Origin: Eublepharis macularius
Taxonomy: Eukaryota; Chordata; Lepidosauria; Squamata; Eublepharidae
Reading direction: 5' to 3'
Length of the DNA stretch: 64,000 bases
Assembly (NCBI RefSeq): GCF_028583425.1
Contig: NC_072796.1
Span: forward strand, 129,925,464-129,989,463
Part shown: positions 36,531 through 47,382 of the stretch, piece after piece
Layout: every line of letters begins with the position of its first letter
How positions within the stretch are numbered: position 1 is the first letter of the stretch
Made by a program: the position numbers and the translations under genes
Notes under the pieces: generated by a model
The model's database searches: none
Told to the model about the DNA's origin: nothing
The model's input: the letters and a program-made list of their open reading frames with translations, nothing else

Positions 36531-38261
36531 GGTGCAGAAGGCAGTGTGTTGAGGGGCAGTGGGCTTTTTGACTTGGGAAACCTGTGTTTCACCGTGTGCT
36601 TATGATTTTGAATAGGCGTAGAGAAAAACAAAAAACTGTTTTATGGAAAAGCCAACTGTGTTTCACAGGGGCTTGTATGTAAGTTTTTGGGGAATAACAA
36701 TGATGGAGAGAGAGAGAAAAGGAGTTCTATGGAAAAACTTTTGTTGTTTTGACAGCAATTGGGTGTGTGTGGAAAAGCAGCTTGTGTGCGTGAGAGGAGG
36801 TTCTCTCAGCTCCCTCTCTCCCCCTTTCAAGACCCGGCAGCAGAGACAGCTATGGGAATGAAAAAAGGAGACTTTTGCTACCCTTCCCCTCCGCGTCGTC
36901 TTTAGAGGTTTTTTAAAAACACAGCTTAAAAAACTCCTAGAACCCTTTCTCCGGGTAACTAAGGCAGGTTAAAACCAGAGAGAGAGAGAGAGAGAGCCAT
37001 TTTCTTCCTCCCCCAAACAAGCTGCTTCTAAGCACTTACCAGTCAGAATCTCTAACCCCAAGCGTCGTCTTTTTTAAAGCATGCAAGCAGCCTTTAAAAA
37101 CCCTGGAAAGAGGCAGAGAACCCATTTCAACGCTGGTTCTTTTTTCTTCCCTTTAAAAAATAAAAACGTGCAAAAATACAGTGCAAATTTTTAAAAGGAG
37201 GTTTTTCTTCTCTCTTTGAAAACAAAGAAAGAAGTAAGAGAGCGCAGCTGCCTTCTGAGTTTTAAACTAGAGCTAGGAGCCCGCGGCTGGAGGAAGGAAA
37301 GAGGAGGGGCAAACCTCAGCCAACGAGACCACAGTGTAGGAAAGGAAGGGGGGAATTCGTGCTTATCACCCACCCTGTGTAAAGCAGTCCTTAAGAGAGC
37401 CCCAAGTTCCCACAGGTGCCAGAAGCACCCCACCTCCACATTGCTAGCTGTAGAGTTTTGTGGAGTCACTGAGCAAGTAGTCCTTCTCCCCCCCCCCATC
37501 ATTCAGTACACAGAAATGCCCCAATCAACATTTCAGTCCACCGTCCCACATTCTCCTCTCTGATTCCAGGCTGCCTCAAGCAAGGGGGAAGCTCTCAAAG
37601 AGAGGGAGTAGGGACAGCTGAAATAAGTTTTGGGGGGGAACCAGTTAGGTCTGTTTGTCCCTCTATCCTTTCTGGAGGGGAGCGGGATTACTTCTGAATA
37701 GTATGATTAGTCAGGCTGTATCAGGGGCAAAGCTACAATCTTTAATATTCCAGCAGGGAAAATTAAAGGCAAGTGTAACGGGGGTTCTATGAGGCTTAGG
37801 ACTTTCACGCAATTGTAAGTTAAGAAAAACTTTTAACAATGAATACAATACAACTATTTTTTTTCTTTAACTAAACTCATAAGTGCAACCATTCAGAAAC
37901 TTTCAGCCAACAATGTCTTTGAAAAGGTAAACAGTTCAACTTGTCAGATCCCATCGAGTGAGAGAGTCTTTCCAATTTGAAGCTAAAGGAACCCATGTTT
38001 CTGCCCCCTTCTCGGGGAATTAACAGCCCTGCAAGAACAATACAAACCCAGTAACACTGACCAAACACAATACACAACACGACTTTTAGCCATATTGTTC
38101 ACATACAACATTTCTGATTATTTTATTCAAGGTGATAAGAGTACATCAATTATTATTATGCTCCACAGCAACAGCAACAGCTAAACCAATCACCCCATAG
38201 GGGTTATGCAAGCTTAACGTGTGAATTAATACCATGGAAATGGGTGTAACACGGTTCTTTT

Positions 38262-39290
38262 TTAAAAAAAATATTTTTATTTTTATTGTGGGAAAGTTAG
38301 AAGAATGAACAAGAGAAAGAATGTGAAATATAACAAGAAGACAACTACAAAGGCCCGAGAATGGCCTACAAATCAATCTACAAAGTAAAAACAGTAAGAA
38401 ACATAACAGGTATATTATTAATCCGTTACAGTTTCTTGCCTACAACACTGCTCTCTTTATTATCAATCAGCTTGCCGGCTCATTAATATCTTTTTCAGTG
38501 TCTCTTCTGCTTGATATCTCAGAACCTTATTCTTAAAAATCAAAGCCACAAATCATTTTTCATTGCCTCTCTCAGATAGTCCATAAAGGGCTTCCAACTT
38601 GCCATGAATATAGAGTGTTTTATCTCCAATTAACACTGTAAGCCTGACCATCTCAACTAATCTTTCCAGTCCAATCTCCATGAACTACCATTTTGAGTAT
38701 AGAAGAGCCATGCCTCTGTTACTATATCTAAAATAAAAATACCGTGCTCTTTTTCCAATTTATTGTCCATAATATCCAACAAATAGAACTCTGGTTCTAT
38801 TAACCTTTAAGATTATCTGCATTAACCTATGTGCTTGTAACCATTTTTTTTTTTGCATTGTTGCAAGTCCACCAAAGATGTTCCTTCCTGTTGTTCACAT
38901 CTCCAACATTTATTTGAGACACCCATGGCCATTTTTGCAATACCACCAGTACATTGTTTTGTAAAAATTCTCCTGAGTGGGACACAAAGTAAATTTGAGG
39001 CCCTTAACTGACATCTTGATCCATCTGTATATTATACCCAAAACTCTATGCCCACTTTGTTTGACAGATTCTTCCTCTGTATCAAATTTCAACAACAGTT
39101 TATACATTTTCTTTATTATATGATTTCCATTTCTTTTTCAAAATCTGCCATCTCTTGCTGAAATCCCCATTCTTTTTTGTCCAATTTAAACCTTTCTAAC
39201 AATTGTGCATAAAAGAACCACTGACATTTGTAACCCTCAGCTAATAATTCAATTTACACGCCTCTTCCAAAAACACTACTAAGTTGACCA
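38262..39290 (-). mobile_element. degraded L1 3' fragment inside the left arm
   Basis: Read on the minus strand, the fragment encodes an L1-type ORF2 C-terminus (MYKLLLKFDTEEESVK, VKGLKFTLCPTQENFYK, NKCWRCEQQEGTS), broken by stops and frameshifts. It ends in an A-rich tail at 38262-38285. It is a host retrotransposon captured by the element. Confidence 0.7.
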
Positions 39291-39519
39291 GTCCTGTTTA
39301 GTTATCATTTCCTTTCTTTAGATGGCTTCTTGTGGTGAAATCCACAATGAGCCTTCGGGGACAATTTCGGTTTGATACTTATTCCATATTCTCAGGTGTA
39401 ACCTTATTCTATTGAATTCAATAAAGAATGAAAAAACAGGTAAAAAACATGTTCCTGAGGGGGGGGGTGCTCTAAAATGCCCAGCCTTCTCGGAGATGGG
39501 GGGGGGCCCTCAGGAAGAG

Positions 39520-39935
39520 ATTTTTGGTAAACTGCCCCTACGAGGTAGGCCGAGGTGCGGGGGTCGCATTGTTGCGCTTTTGGACTGCATGTGACATGTC
39601 TACGAATTTGTCTCAATGAGGGGGACCACATGGTACAGCTATCGGGGCGATCTGAGCTGTTTTGGTGATTTTTGGTAAACCATCTCTACTAGGTAGACCA
39701 GGGTGCAGAGTCGGTGTGTTTCATTTTGGACAGCATGTGACACATCTATAGATTTGTCTCAATGGCATGGTACTGTTTATGGGGTGATTGCGGCAATTTT
39801 GGGAATTTAGGGTAACTCTCCCCCGCCAGGTAGGCCCGGTTTGTGGCGTCACTCCGTTTCTTTTTGGTGGGCCATGTGACACCACTGCGAATGCACCCCA
39901 ATGAGGGGAACGCCGTGAACCCCTCCCCCGCTATG
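39520..39935 (+). repeat. three diverged tandem repeats upstream of the promoter
   Basis: Units start near 39520, 39668 and 39805 (periods 148 and 137). Each has an ATTTxxGGTAAC start, a GGTAG(G/A)CC motif, then CATGTGACA and a later CTCAATG or CCCAATG. They lie directly upstream of the CCAAT/TATA elements, so an enhancer or replication role is possible. The mirror copy is at 47535-47950. Confidence 0.6.
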
Positions 39936-39960
39936 CAGGATGTATCTAGTCTAATTTAAA

Positions 39961-40010
39961 TGAGCCAATGAGGGGTGTGTGGTGTGGCAGGGGATTCTCT
40001 TTAAAAATGG
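39961..40010 (+). promoter_or_regulatory. candidate promoter of the Cys-rich gene
   Basis: A CCAAT box (AGCCAATG, 39963-39970) is followed by a TATA-like TTTAAAAA at 40000-40007, about 80 bases before the ATG at 40088. The mirror copy is around 47460-47510 on the minus strand. Confidence 0.45.
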
Positions 40011-40087
40011 GGTCAGAGGGCATCTGCTGCAGGTGTTGTTGAGGGGCAAGCTGTGCCACTGAGGAGGAGGTGCAAATTTACAAAGAA

Positions 40088-41366
40088 ATGAACCCTGCGG
40101 AGCTAGAAGGGATTGGGGCTGTGGAAGAAATGAAACCTGTAGAGCTGAAGGGGTTCGTGGTCGTGGAAGAAATGCAGGCTCCTTGCGAAGTGCCCTGCAA
40201 AGGAGATGTAAAATGTGGGAAGAAACTAGATCCTAAATTTGACAGACCAGAGTGTGTTCAATTTTTAGTACAGGGGGTAAGTACCGAAGGAAAGCGGGGA
40301 AGGGAAAGAATCACGGAGTAGAAAAACAGGCCTTTCTTTTTCTCTTGTAGCTGGATGAGCATGAAGTGGCTTGGCGGGTGTTTACAGAAATAGTCGAAGT
40401 GGCTCACAAAGAAGTGTACCCAGAGTGTTGTGATTACTGTGGGGAAATAGCGTTTTGGCAGAAATACAGTTGCTTGAGAGGTGATGATGACGGTGATGAA
40501 GAGGCAGAGGAGATGGAAAGTGTGATGGATGCTGCAGCAGAGGGTCAGGAAGCAGAGCCTACGAAAGTACAGGGGCCCCCACGCATTCAGGGTTTATACC
40601 GGGATGTAAGTTTTTCTTTAAAAAGGGGGGAGCGGGTGTCTAGAGGTGAAATAGAAAACTTATACGCGTGTCTTTTTTCTGACAGTTAGGGAAGGATGAG
40701 TGGGCCGTGGCCACCCCTGAGAAGGTGGAAACGGATTGTAGCATGTACAGCGCGAGCCTACCAGCTGTTCAAGCTCTGGATGCTGAGGAACAGGGAGAAT
40801 TCGCAGACCCATCCCGGCCTGATGCGGAACACAAGACCACTGGAGATTCAAGGATCAAAGCGGAGCCTGAGACCCTGGGAGGAGTAAAAGAACCACTTCC
40901 ATCTCGAGCACAAACACCGGAACATCCCGACAAGGGGGAAGAAGAGAGGCGCCCCTGTGTGCAGGCTTTATTCCCCGATGTAAGTGTGGCAAAAAGGCTT
41001 CCTGAAAGAATGTAGGGTGGCTAGAGAAACAATTCTAAAAATGTTTTTCTTTTAACACAGGTGTGGGACAGGCCTGTCGATTTTAACCTTCTGGCTAGCC
41101 ATGTTTGTGAAAAGTTAAGCCCCGGCTGTTGCTATCGCTGTGGTTTGGTTGTCCTGTTCCAAAAGGATAGCTGCAGAGACTATACCCCCTCTATAGATGT
41201 GACAGGGTTATCCGTGATGGAGGTCAAGGGGGCAGACCTGTGCAAATTTCTGGAACTGAAACTGGCAGAACATGCTGAAAAGCAGATCAGACATGGAGAC
41301 AAGGAGACTCAGGGAGAACATGAAGAACCAGAGGGTGTTTCCCCCAAGAATTATACAGAGCTCTGA
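40088..41366 (+). CDS. spliced Cys-rich gene of the palindromic element (left copy), function unknown
   Basis: Four exons, all phase 0, with canonical GT-AG sites: 40088-40276, 40351-40605, 40686-40979 and 41061-41366, giving 347 residues. The ATG at 40088 has an A at -3, and the upstream in-frame stop is at 40040. Each of the first three exons ends with a similar motif (VQFLVQG, IQGLYRD, VQALFPD), and exons 2 and 4 carry a matching Cys module (PECCDYCGEIAFWQKYSC and PGCCYRCGLVVLFQKDSC), which looks metal-binding. Exon 3 has the same borders but no Cys module. Exon 2 has an acidic patch (DDDGDEEAEEME) and exon 3 is Pro/Glu-rich. After the TGA at 41364 the same frame stays open, apart from one TAG at 41475, to a TGA at 41667. 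A polyadenylation signal lies at 41688. I recognise no family; the exon duplication is seen, metal binding is inferred. Confidence 0.65.
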
Positions 41367-41669
41367 AGATTATTGTTACTCAAAACCCACGGTAAAAAGA
41401 GGAGGCCTAACCTCTATTGCTGTAGTGGTTCCTGCCGTGGTTCTGATTATACAGGCGACTCAGGCAGACCACACTAGCCGGATTGCGATCTTAAATGTTG
41501 CAACTTTTCTGATGAAAGGACAGTAACAGAAATGGACAATGGCTATTTTGAGCCTTTAGGAGCCACGGAAGGCGGTGTTCTTATGAAATTGGCCCGGGGG
41601 AGAGAAGATGACCTGGAGGTGCAGGCGGGCAGAGTTGCACACAAGAATCTGATTGGAGAAGAAAATTGA
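41367..41669 (+). pseudogene. open continuation of the Cys-rich gene beyond its TGA
   Basis: The exon-4 frame continues past the TGA at 41364-41366 for about 100 codons and is broken only by a TAG at 41475-41477, ending at TGA 41667-41669, 20 bases before AATAAA. The translation looks coding: it is Cys-rich (LYCCSGSCRGSDYTGDS, CDLKCCNFSDE) and ends in a charged tail. It could be a decayed C-terminus, a readthrough extension, or an extra exon whose splice sites I did not resolve. The identical arrangement is at 45801-46103 on the minus strand. Confidence 0.45.
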
Positions 41670-41687
41670 ACAGGGACTCATCTGTCT

Positions 41688-41693
41688 AATAAA
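41688..41693 (+). terminator. polyadenylation signal AATAAA
   Basis: AATAAA 20 bases downstream of the last in-frame stop (41669) of the Cys-rich gene. The mirror copy is at 45777-45782. Confidence 0.5.
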
Positions 41694-42084
41694 AATACTT
41701 TCATTAAGTTTTGCTGTTTCGTGGTTAATTAATGATCCATTAAACTACATTTTGAACAACCTATACTTATGAGTAAAGCTGTGTTAGACTATGTTAGATA
41801 CCAAAGCACTGCCCATACACACATTTTCTCTATAAAGTGAAGTTTCTCACTGTACTGCAAATGTGTATCCCACATAAAAAACTAAAAGCATATATAGTGT
41901 AGCATTTTGTAAATTGTAACTAATTTAGCAACATCTGTATCTAGCTGTTGTATGCATCTGCATTCTCGAGAGTAGATTTATTTTCCTGTACTAGTATGCA
42001 GACTCAGTTGGCCTGTTTAAGTAAAGATTAGCAGTTTTAAAGTTATTTTGATTAAAAGAATCGTTTAAAATACCGTAACATACA

Positions 42085-42262
42085 CGGTCTTGGCCGCTCA
42101 AATCTACAGGACCACCTCTCTCCATATCATCTGCCTTTGCTCATCTGAACAGGGCCTTCTGCAGGTGCCACCCTGTAAACGGGCAAAATCAACAACGGCC
42201 CATACATGTTGTCTGTGGTGACTATAAATAATGTAAATAAATAAAATAAATAATCCTTAATA
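42085..42262 (+). mobile_element. L2/CR1-type 3' fragment inside the left arm
   Basis: Shares GAACAGGGCCTTCTGCAGGT and the following AAAATCAACA with the LINE piece at 18245-18560, and ends in TAAATAAATAAAATAAATAA. The mirror copy is at 45208-45385. Confidence 0.6.
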
Positions 42263-42293
42263 GGGAGAGGCCTGTCACTGAAGCCCGGGCTAA

Positions 42294-42503
42294 ATGAAAA
42301 TGAAGTCTTACAACTTAAAAAGACGTGCAAACAACTGCATCATATACGACATCACATGTAAATATCAGCTGGCTCTGGCTTTAGAAAAGATAGATGAGTT
42401 GAAGTACAGCTCTGTTACCTGTACACCTCAGATCATGCAAGCAAAAATCAACGCACAACAGCTTAGTGATGTAACTCATACTGCCCACTGTTTGAAAGCA
42501 TGA
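42294..42503 (+). CDS. small open frame of unknown status in the left arm
   Basis: 69 codons, basic at the N-terminus (MKMKSYNLKRRANN) and then QLALALEKIDELKYSS. It lies between the L2/CR1 fragment and the second putative gene. The mirror copy is 44967-45176 on the minus strand. No homology recognised; it may be chance or an upstream exon. Confidence 0.25.
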   Translation: MKMKSYNLKRRANNCIIYDITCKYQLALALEKIDELKYSSVTCTPQIMQAKINAQQLSDVTHTAHCLKA

Positions 42504-42981
42504 AAATCATAATATAGTTATAACGGGTATCTTGTACTAACAATTTTAATGTAATGGTCTTTTATTCTTTTTTGCAGGAGAATCTCCTTGTCAAAAACCA
42601 TGTGCGGGTATCACTTTTCTAATTTCACAATCATTCTATGCTATAATAACTTTAATATCACCATATGGGAAACCATTCCAGTTCCTGATCATTTCACTAA
42701 ACTGACCAGATCTGTTTTCTGATTTTCCCACAAGTCCTCAGCATGTCAGAGAGGGGACAACATCTCACTAGCATCCGAGGTTTTTGTTTTTTGGTAGGGG
42801 ATGATTTTTGATTGGGGGGGCACAGTATCATACAAGACCAGAGGTGCAGCCCATATAGGGGTGTTTATCACTATAGTGAAAACTAGCTCTTTGTAATTTA
42901 TTTATGTAGGGATCTATTCAGAGAAGGGTGACTTGTGCGTGAGTACTAACTACACTAATGTCACCAGCCAGCAATTAAAAG

Positions 42982-43236
42982 ATGTGCGTGATAACAGAAT
43001 CAGCCCCCTTTGGGACAGGTAGGAGATGCAAACAGGATCAACTGAATAATTCTGCACAAATTATTCTATCCCCTGTGCTAAACAATGCACAAGATGCTCT
43101 AAATGGATTATTAAAGCAGTGCAGACAACGTTATGTAGATCTGGCTATGAAGATTATTAGAAATAAATTCACACATCATAACTCCTTATTGAATTACTGT
43201 GGCATATGTGCTGCAGTCTTAGAGATCAGGATGTAG
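42982..43236 (+). CDS. putative second element gene, last exon (left copy)
   Basis: Open frame of 84 codons ending at TGTAGCC/TAG near 43236. The part from about 43030 (LNNSAQIILSPVLNNAQDAL, then NGLLKQCRQRYVDLAMKIIR) looks like a helical protein segment. A polyadenylation signal AATAAA at 43376-43381 follows. In an overlapping frame just upstream (42913-43020) lies an open stretch with NYTNVT, ending next to a possible donor (ACAG|GTAGGA), so a spliced transcript is possible. An upstream open frame at 42294-42503 (69 codons) and a good acceptor (TTTTTTGCAG, 42578) may belong to it. No family recognised; the gene model is unresolved. Confidence 0.35.
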   Translation: MCVITESAPFGTGRRCKQDQLNNSAQIILSPVLNNAQDALNGLLKQCRQRYVDLAMKIIRNKFTHHNSLLNYCGICAAVLEIRM

Positions 43237-43520
43237 CCTGAGTTTGATATAAAACAAATACAGCAGTTTTTTAAAAGTGTATTCATCCTCTCTGTCTTAC
43301 CATCACAGAGACCACCGGGTATGTCTCCAAAAAGATAAGAAGGAGACTGTGTAGAATGTAGCCTGTGTTTGTATAAATAAAGTTGCTTTTCAATCAGTTT
43401 CAATGTGTTTGTTCCCTTTGTCTTACCATCAGAACATTGTCTGCCTACAGATGATAAAGAATTTAAGGCTTCTCCAAAGATTCACAGTCTAATGGTATCT
43501 GCAGATTCCTGAGAAGGGCC

Positions 43521-43949
43521 TAGATTGCCCCGATAAAGTAAATAGAAGTGTTATTTTTCCCACCGCTGTCCAGCTTTCCAGTCCCAGAACCCTTTGGAAT
43601 TTGTGTGAAAGTAATTATAACAAGTATTTATTGGGGGGTGTCTTGTAAAGATCATTTTTACCACTGTTTTACAGATGCCCACCCCAGAGCCTTGTGGAAT
43701 CTGAGTAAAAGTGATTACGACTAGTATTTATTGTTGTGTCTTGTAAGAGCGTTCTTTTGAATTGAACTTCTCATGCTATTACAGGACCATGTTATAAAAT
43801 CACTTGTGTAAAAGAAATTAAAAAGTAAAAAGGATTGCAAATCTTACAAACTATTACATTTTTCAATAATACTTCTCAGCTGAACAGTGAACCTTTAGTA
43901 TGACCCGTCTCTTTCCCCTTAAATTTGGAATGTTTTGTAGAGCGCACCG
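43521..43949. other. unique central spacer with a 100-bp tandem duplication
   Basis: This is the only part of the element that is not palindromic. It contains two diverged copies of a 100-bp unit (about 43559-43658 and 43659-43758). Both carry a GTATTTATTG...TGTCTTGTAA core, at 43624 and 43724, preceded by a CCAGAxCCxTxTGGAAT motif. No open frame of note. In a fold-back molecule it would form the loop. Confidence 0.7.
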
Positions 43950-44233
43950 GGCCCGTCTCAGGAATCTGCAGATACCATTAGACTGTGAATCTTTGGAGAA
44001 GCCTTAAATTCTTTATCATCTGTAGGCAGACAATGTTCTGATGGTAAGACAAAGGGAACAAACACATTGAAACTGATTGAAAAGCAACTTTATTTATACA
44101 AACACAGGCTACATTCTACACAGTCTCCTTCTTATCTTTTTGGAGACATACCCGGTGGTCTCTGTGATGGTAAGACAGAGAGGATGAATACACTTTTAAA
44201 AAACTGCTGTATTTGTTTTATATCAAACTCAGG

Positions 44234-44488
44234 CTACATCCTGATCTCTAAGACTGCAGCACATATGCCACAGTAATTCAATAAGGAGTTATGATGTGTG
44301 AATTTATTTCTAATAATCTTCATAGCCAGATCTACATAACGTTGTCTGCACTGCTTTAATAATCCATTTAGAGCATCTTGTGCATTGTTTAGCACAGGGG
44401 ATAGAATAATTTGTGCAGAATTATTCAGTTGATCCTGTTTGCATCTCCTACCTGTCCCAAAGGGGGCTGATTCTGTTATCACGCACAT
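44234..44488 (-). CDS. putative second element gene, last exon (right copy)
   Basis: Mirror copy of 42982-43236 with an identical translation. Its polyadenylation signal lies at 44089-44094 on the minus strand. The companion small frame is at 44967-45176. Confidence 0.35.
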   Translation of the reverse strand: MCVITESAPFGTGRRCKQDQLNNSAQIILSPVLNNAQDALNGLLKQCRQRYVDLAMKIIRNKFTHHNSLLNYCGICAAVLEIRM

Positions 44489-45207
44489 CTTTTAATTGCT
44501 GGCTGGTGACATTAGTGTAGTTAGTACTCACGCACAAGTCACCCTTCTCTGAATAGATCCCTACATAAATAAATTACAAAGAGCTAGTTTTCACTATAGT
44601 GATAAACACCCCTATATGGGCTGCACCTCTGGTCTTGTATGATACTGTGCCCCCCCAATCAAAAATCATCCCCTACCAAAAAACAAAAACCTCGGATGCT
44701 AGTGAGATGTTGTCCCCTCTCTGACATGCTGAGGACTTGTGGGAAAATCAGAAAACAGATCTGGTCAGTTTAGTGAAATGATCAGGAACTGGAATGGTTT
44801 CCCATATGGTGATATTAAAGTTATTATAGCATAGAATGATTGTGAAATTAGAAAAGTGATACCCGCACATGGTTTTTGACAAGGAGATTCTCCTGCAAAA
44901 AAGAATAAAAGACCATTACATTAAAATTGTTAGTACAAGATACCCGTTATAACTATATTATGATTTTCATGCTTTCAAACAGTGGGCAGTATGAGTTACA
45001 TCACTAAGCTGTTGTGCGTTGATTTTTGCTTGCATGATCTGAGGTGTACAGGTAACAGAGCTGTACTTCAACTCATCTATCTTTTCTAAAGCCAGAGCCA
45101 GCTGATATTTACATGTGATGTCGTATATGATGCAGTTGTTTGCACGTCTTTTTAAGTTGTAAGACTTCATTTTCATTTAGCCCGGGCTTCAGTGACAGGC
45201 CTCTCCC

Positions 45208-45385
45208 TATTAAGGATTATTTATTTTATTTATTTACATTATTTATAGTCACCACAGACAACATGTATGGGCCGTTGTTGATTTTGCCCGTTTACAGGGT
45301 GGCACCTGCAGAAGGCCCTGTTCAGATGAGCAAAGGCAGATGATATGGAGAGAGGTGGTCCTGTAGATTTGAGCGGCCAAGACCG
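45208..45385 (-). mobile_element. L2/CR1-type 3' fragment inside the right arm
   Basis: Mirror copy of 42085-42262. Confidence 0.6.
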
Positions 45386-46103
45386 TGTATGTTACGGTAT
45401 TTTAAACGATTCTTTTAATCAAAATAACTTTAAAACTGCTAATCTTTACTTAAACAGGCCAACTGAGTCTGCATACTAGTACAGGAAAATAAATCTACTC
45501 TCGAGAATGCAGATGCATACAACAGCTAGATACAGATGTTGCTAAATTAGTTACAATTTACAAAATGCTACACTATATATGCTTTTAGTTTTTTATGTGG
45601 GATACACATTTGCAGTACAGTGAGAAACTTCACTTTATAGAGAAAATGTGTGTATGGGCAGTGCTTTGGTATCTAACATAGTCTAACACAGCTTTACTCA
45701 TAAGTATAGGTTGTTCAAAATGTAGTTTAATGGATCATTAATTAACCACGAAACAGCAAAACTTAATGAAAGTATTTTTATTAGACAGATGAGTCCCTGT
45801 TCAATTTTCTTCTCCAATCAGATTCTTGTGTGCAACTCTGCCCGCCTGCACCTCCAGGTCATCTTCTCTCCCCCGGGCCAATTTCATAAGAACACCGCCT
45901 TCCGTGGCTCCTAAAGGCTCAAAATAGCCATTGTCCATTTCTGTTACTGTCCTTTCATCAGAAAAGTTGCAACATTTAAGATCGCAATCCGGCTAGTGTG
46001 GTCTGCCTGAGTCGCCTGTATAATCAGAACCACGGCAGGAACCACTACAGCAATAGAGGTTAGGCCTCCTCTTTTTACCGTGGGTTTTGAGTAACAATAA
46101 TCT

Positions 46104-47382
46104 TCAGAGCTCTGTATAATTCTTGGGGGAAACACCCTCTGGTTCTTCATGTTCTCCCTGAGTCTCCTTGTCTCCATGTCTGATCTGCTTTTCAGCATGT
46201 TCTGCCAGTTTCAGTTCCAGAAATTTGCACAGGTCTGCCCCCTTGACCTCCATCACGGATAACCCTGTCACATCTATAGAGGGGGTATAGTCTCTGCAGC
46301 TATCCTTTTGGAACAGGACAACCAAACCACAGCGATAGCAACAGCCGGGGCTTAACTTTTCACAAACATGGCTAGCCAGAAGGTTAAAATCGACAGGCCT
46401 GTCCCACACCTGTGTTAAAAGAAAAACATTTTTAGAATTGTTTCTCTAGCCACCCTACATTCTTTCAGGAAGCCTTTTTGCCACACTTACATCGGGGAAT
46501 AAAGCCTGCACACAGGGGCGCCTCTCTTCTTCCCCCTTGTCGGGATGTTCCGGTGTTTGTGCTCGAGATGGAAGTGGTTCTTTTACTCCTCCCAGGGTCT
46601 CAGGCTCCGCTTTGATCCTTGAATCTCCAGTGGTCTTGTGTTCCGCATCAGGCCGGGATGGGTCTGCGAATTCTCCCTGTTCCTCAGCATCCAGAGCTTG
46701 AACAGCTGGTAGGCTCGCGCTGTACATGCTACAATCCGTTTCCACCTTCTCAGGGGTGGCCACGGCCCACTCATCCTTCCCTAACTGTCAGAAAAAAGAC
46801 ACGCGTATAAGTTTTCTATTTCACCTCTAGACACCCGCTCCCCCCTTTTTAAAGAAAAACTTACATCCCGGTATAAACCCTGAATGCGTGGGGGCCCCTG
46901 TACTTTCGTAGGCTCTGCTTCCTGACCCTCTGCTGCAGCATCCATCACACTTTCCATCTCCTCTGCCTCTTCATCACCGTCATCATCACCTCTCAAGCAA
47001 CTGTATTTCTGCCAAAACGCTATTTCCCCACAGTAATCACAACACTCTGGGTACACTTCTTTGTGAGCCACTTCGACTATTTCTGTAAACACCCGCCAAG
47101 CCACTTCATGCTCATCCAGCTACAAGAGAAAAAGAAAGGCCTGTTTTTCTACTCCGTGATTCTTTCCCTTCCCCGCTTTCCTTCGGTACTTACCCCCTGT
47201 ACTAAAAATTGAACACACTCTGGTCTGTCAAATTTAGGATCTAGTTTCTTCCCACATTTTACATCTCCTTTGCAGGGCACTTCGCAAGGAGCCTGCATTT
47301 CTTCCACGACCACGAACCCCTTCAGCTCTACAGGTTTCATTTCTTCCACAGCCCCAATCCCTTCTAGCTCCGCAGGGTTCAT
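46104..47382 (-). CDS. spliced Cys-rich gene of the palindromic element (right copy)
   Basis: Mirror copy of the gene at 40088-41366. Exons on the minus strand are 47194-47382, 46865-47119, 46491-46784 and 46104-46409. All exon translations are identical to the left copy, including the TGA that ends exon 4 and the TAG further on. The polyadenylation signal, read on the minus strand, is at 45777-45782. The two copies face each other across the central spacer. Confidence 0.65.

Larger units (their letters stand above)
36099..43520 (+). repeat. left arm of the palindrome
   Basis: Order from the outer end: AG terminus; two diverged 122-bp repeats (about 36285 and 36407); non-coding sequence with short AG-rich and polypurine tracts (36600-38260, no convincing gene); an antisense L1 3' fragment (38262-39290); three tandem repeats of about 140 bp (39520-39935); promoter and spliced gene (40000-41693); an L2/CR1 3' fragment (42085-42262); a second putative gene (42294-43381). 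The inner edge shows one mismatch with the other arm (43515 against 43955). Confidence 0.85.

Noticed and set aside
36643..37563. Open frames of 70-115 codons in the outer arm
   Set aside because: Low-complexity composition, overlapping on both strands, no splice or start context, no recognisable domain.
41272..41526. 84-codon frame overlapping the end of the Cys-rich gene
   Set aside because: It is in another frame than exon 4; the exon-4 frame itself continues with a more protein-like sequence.
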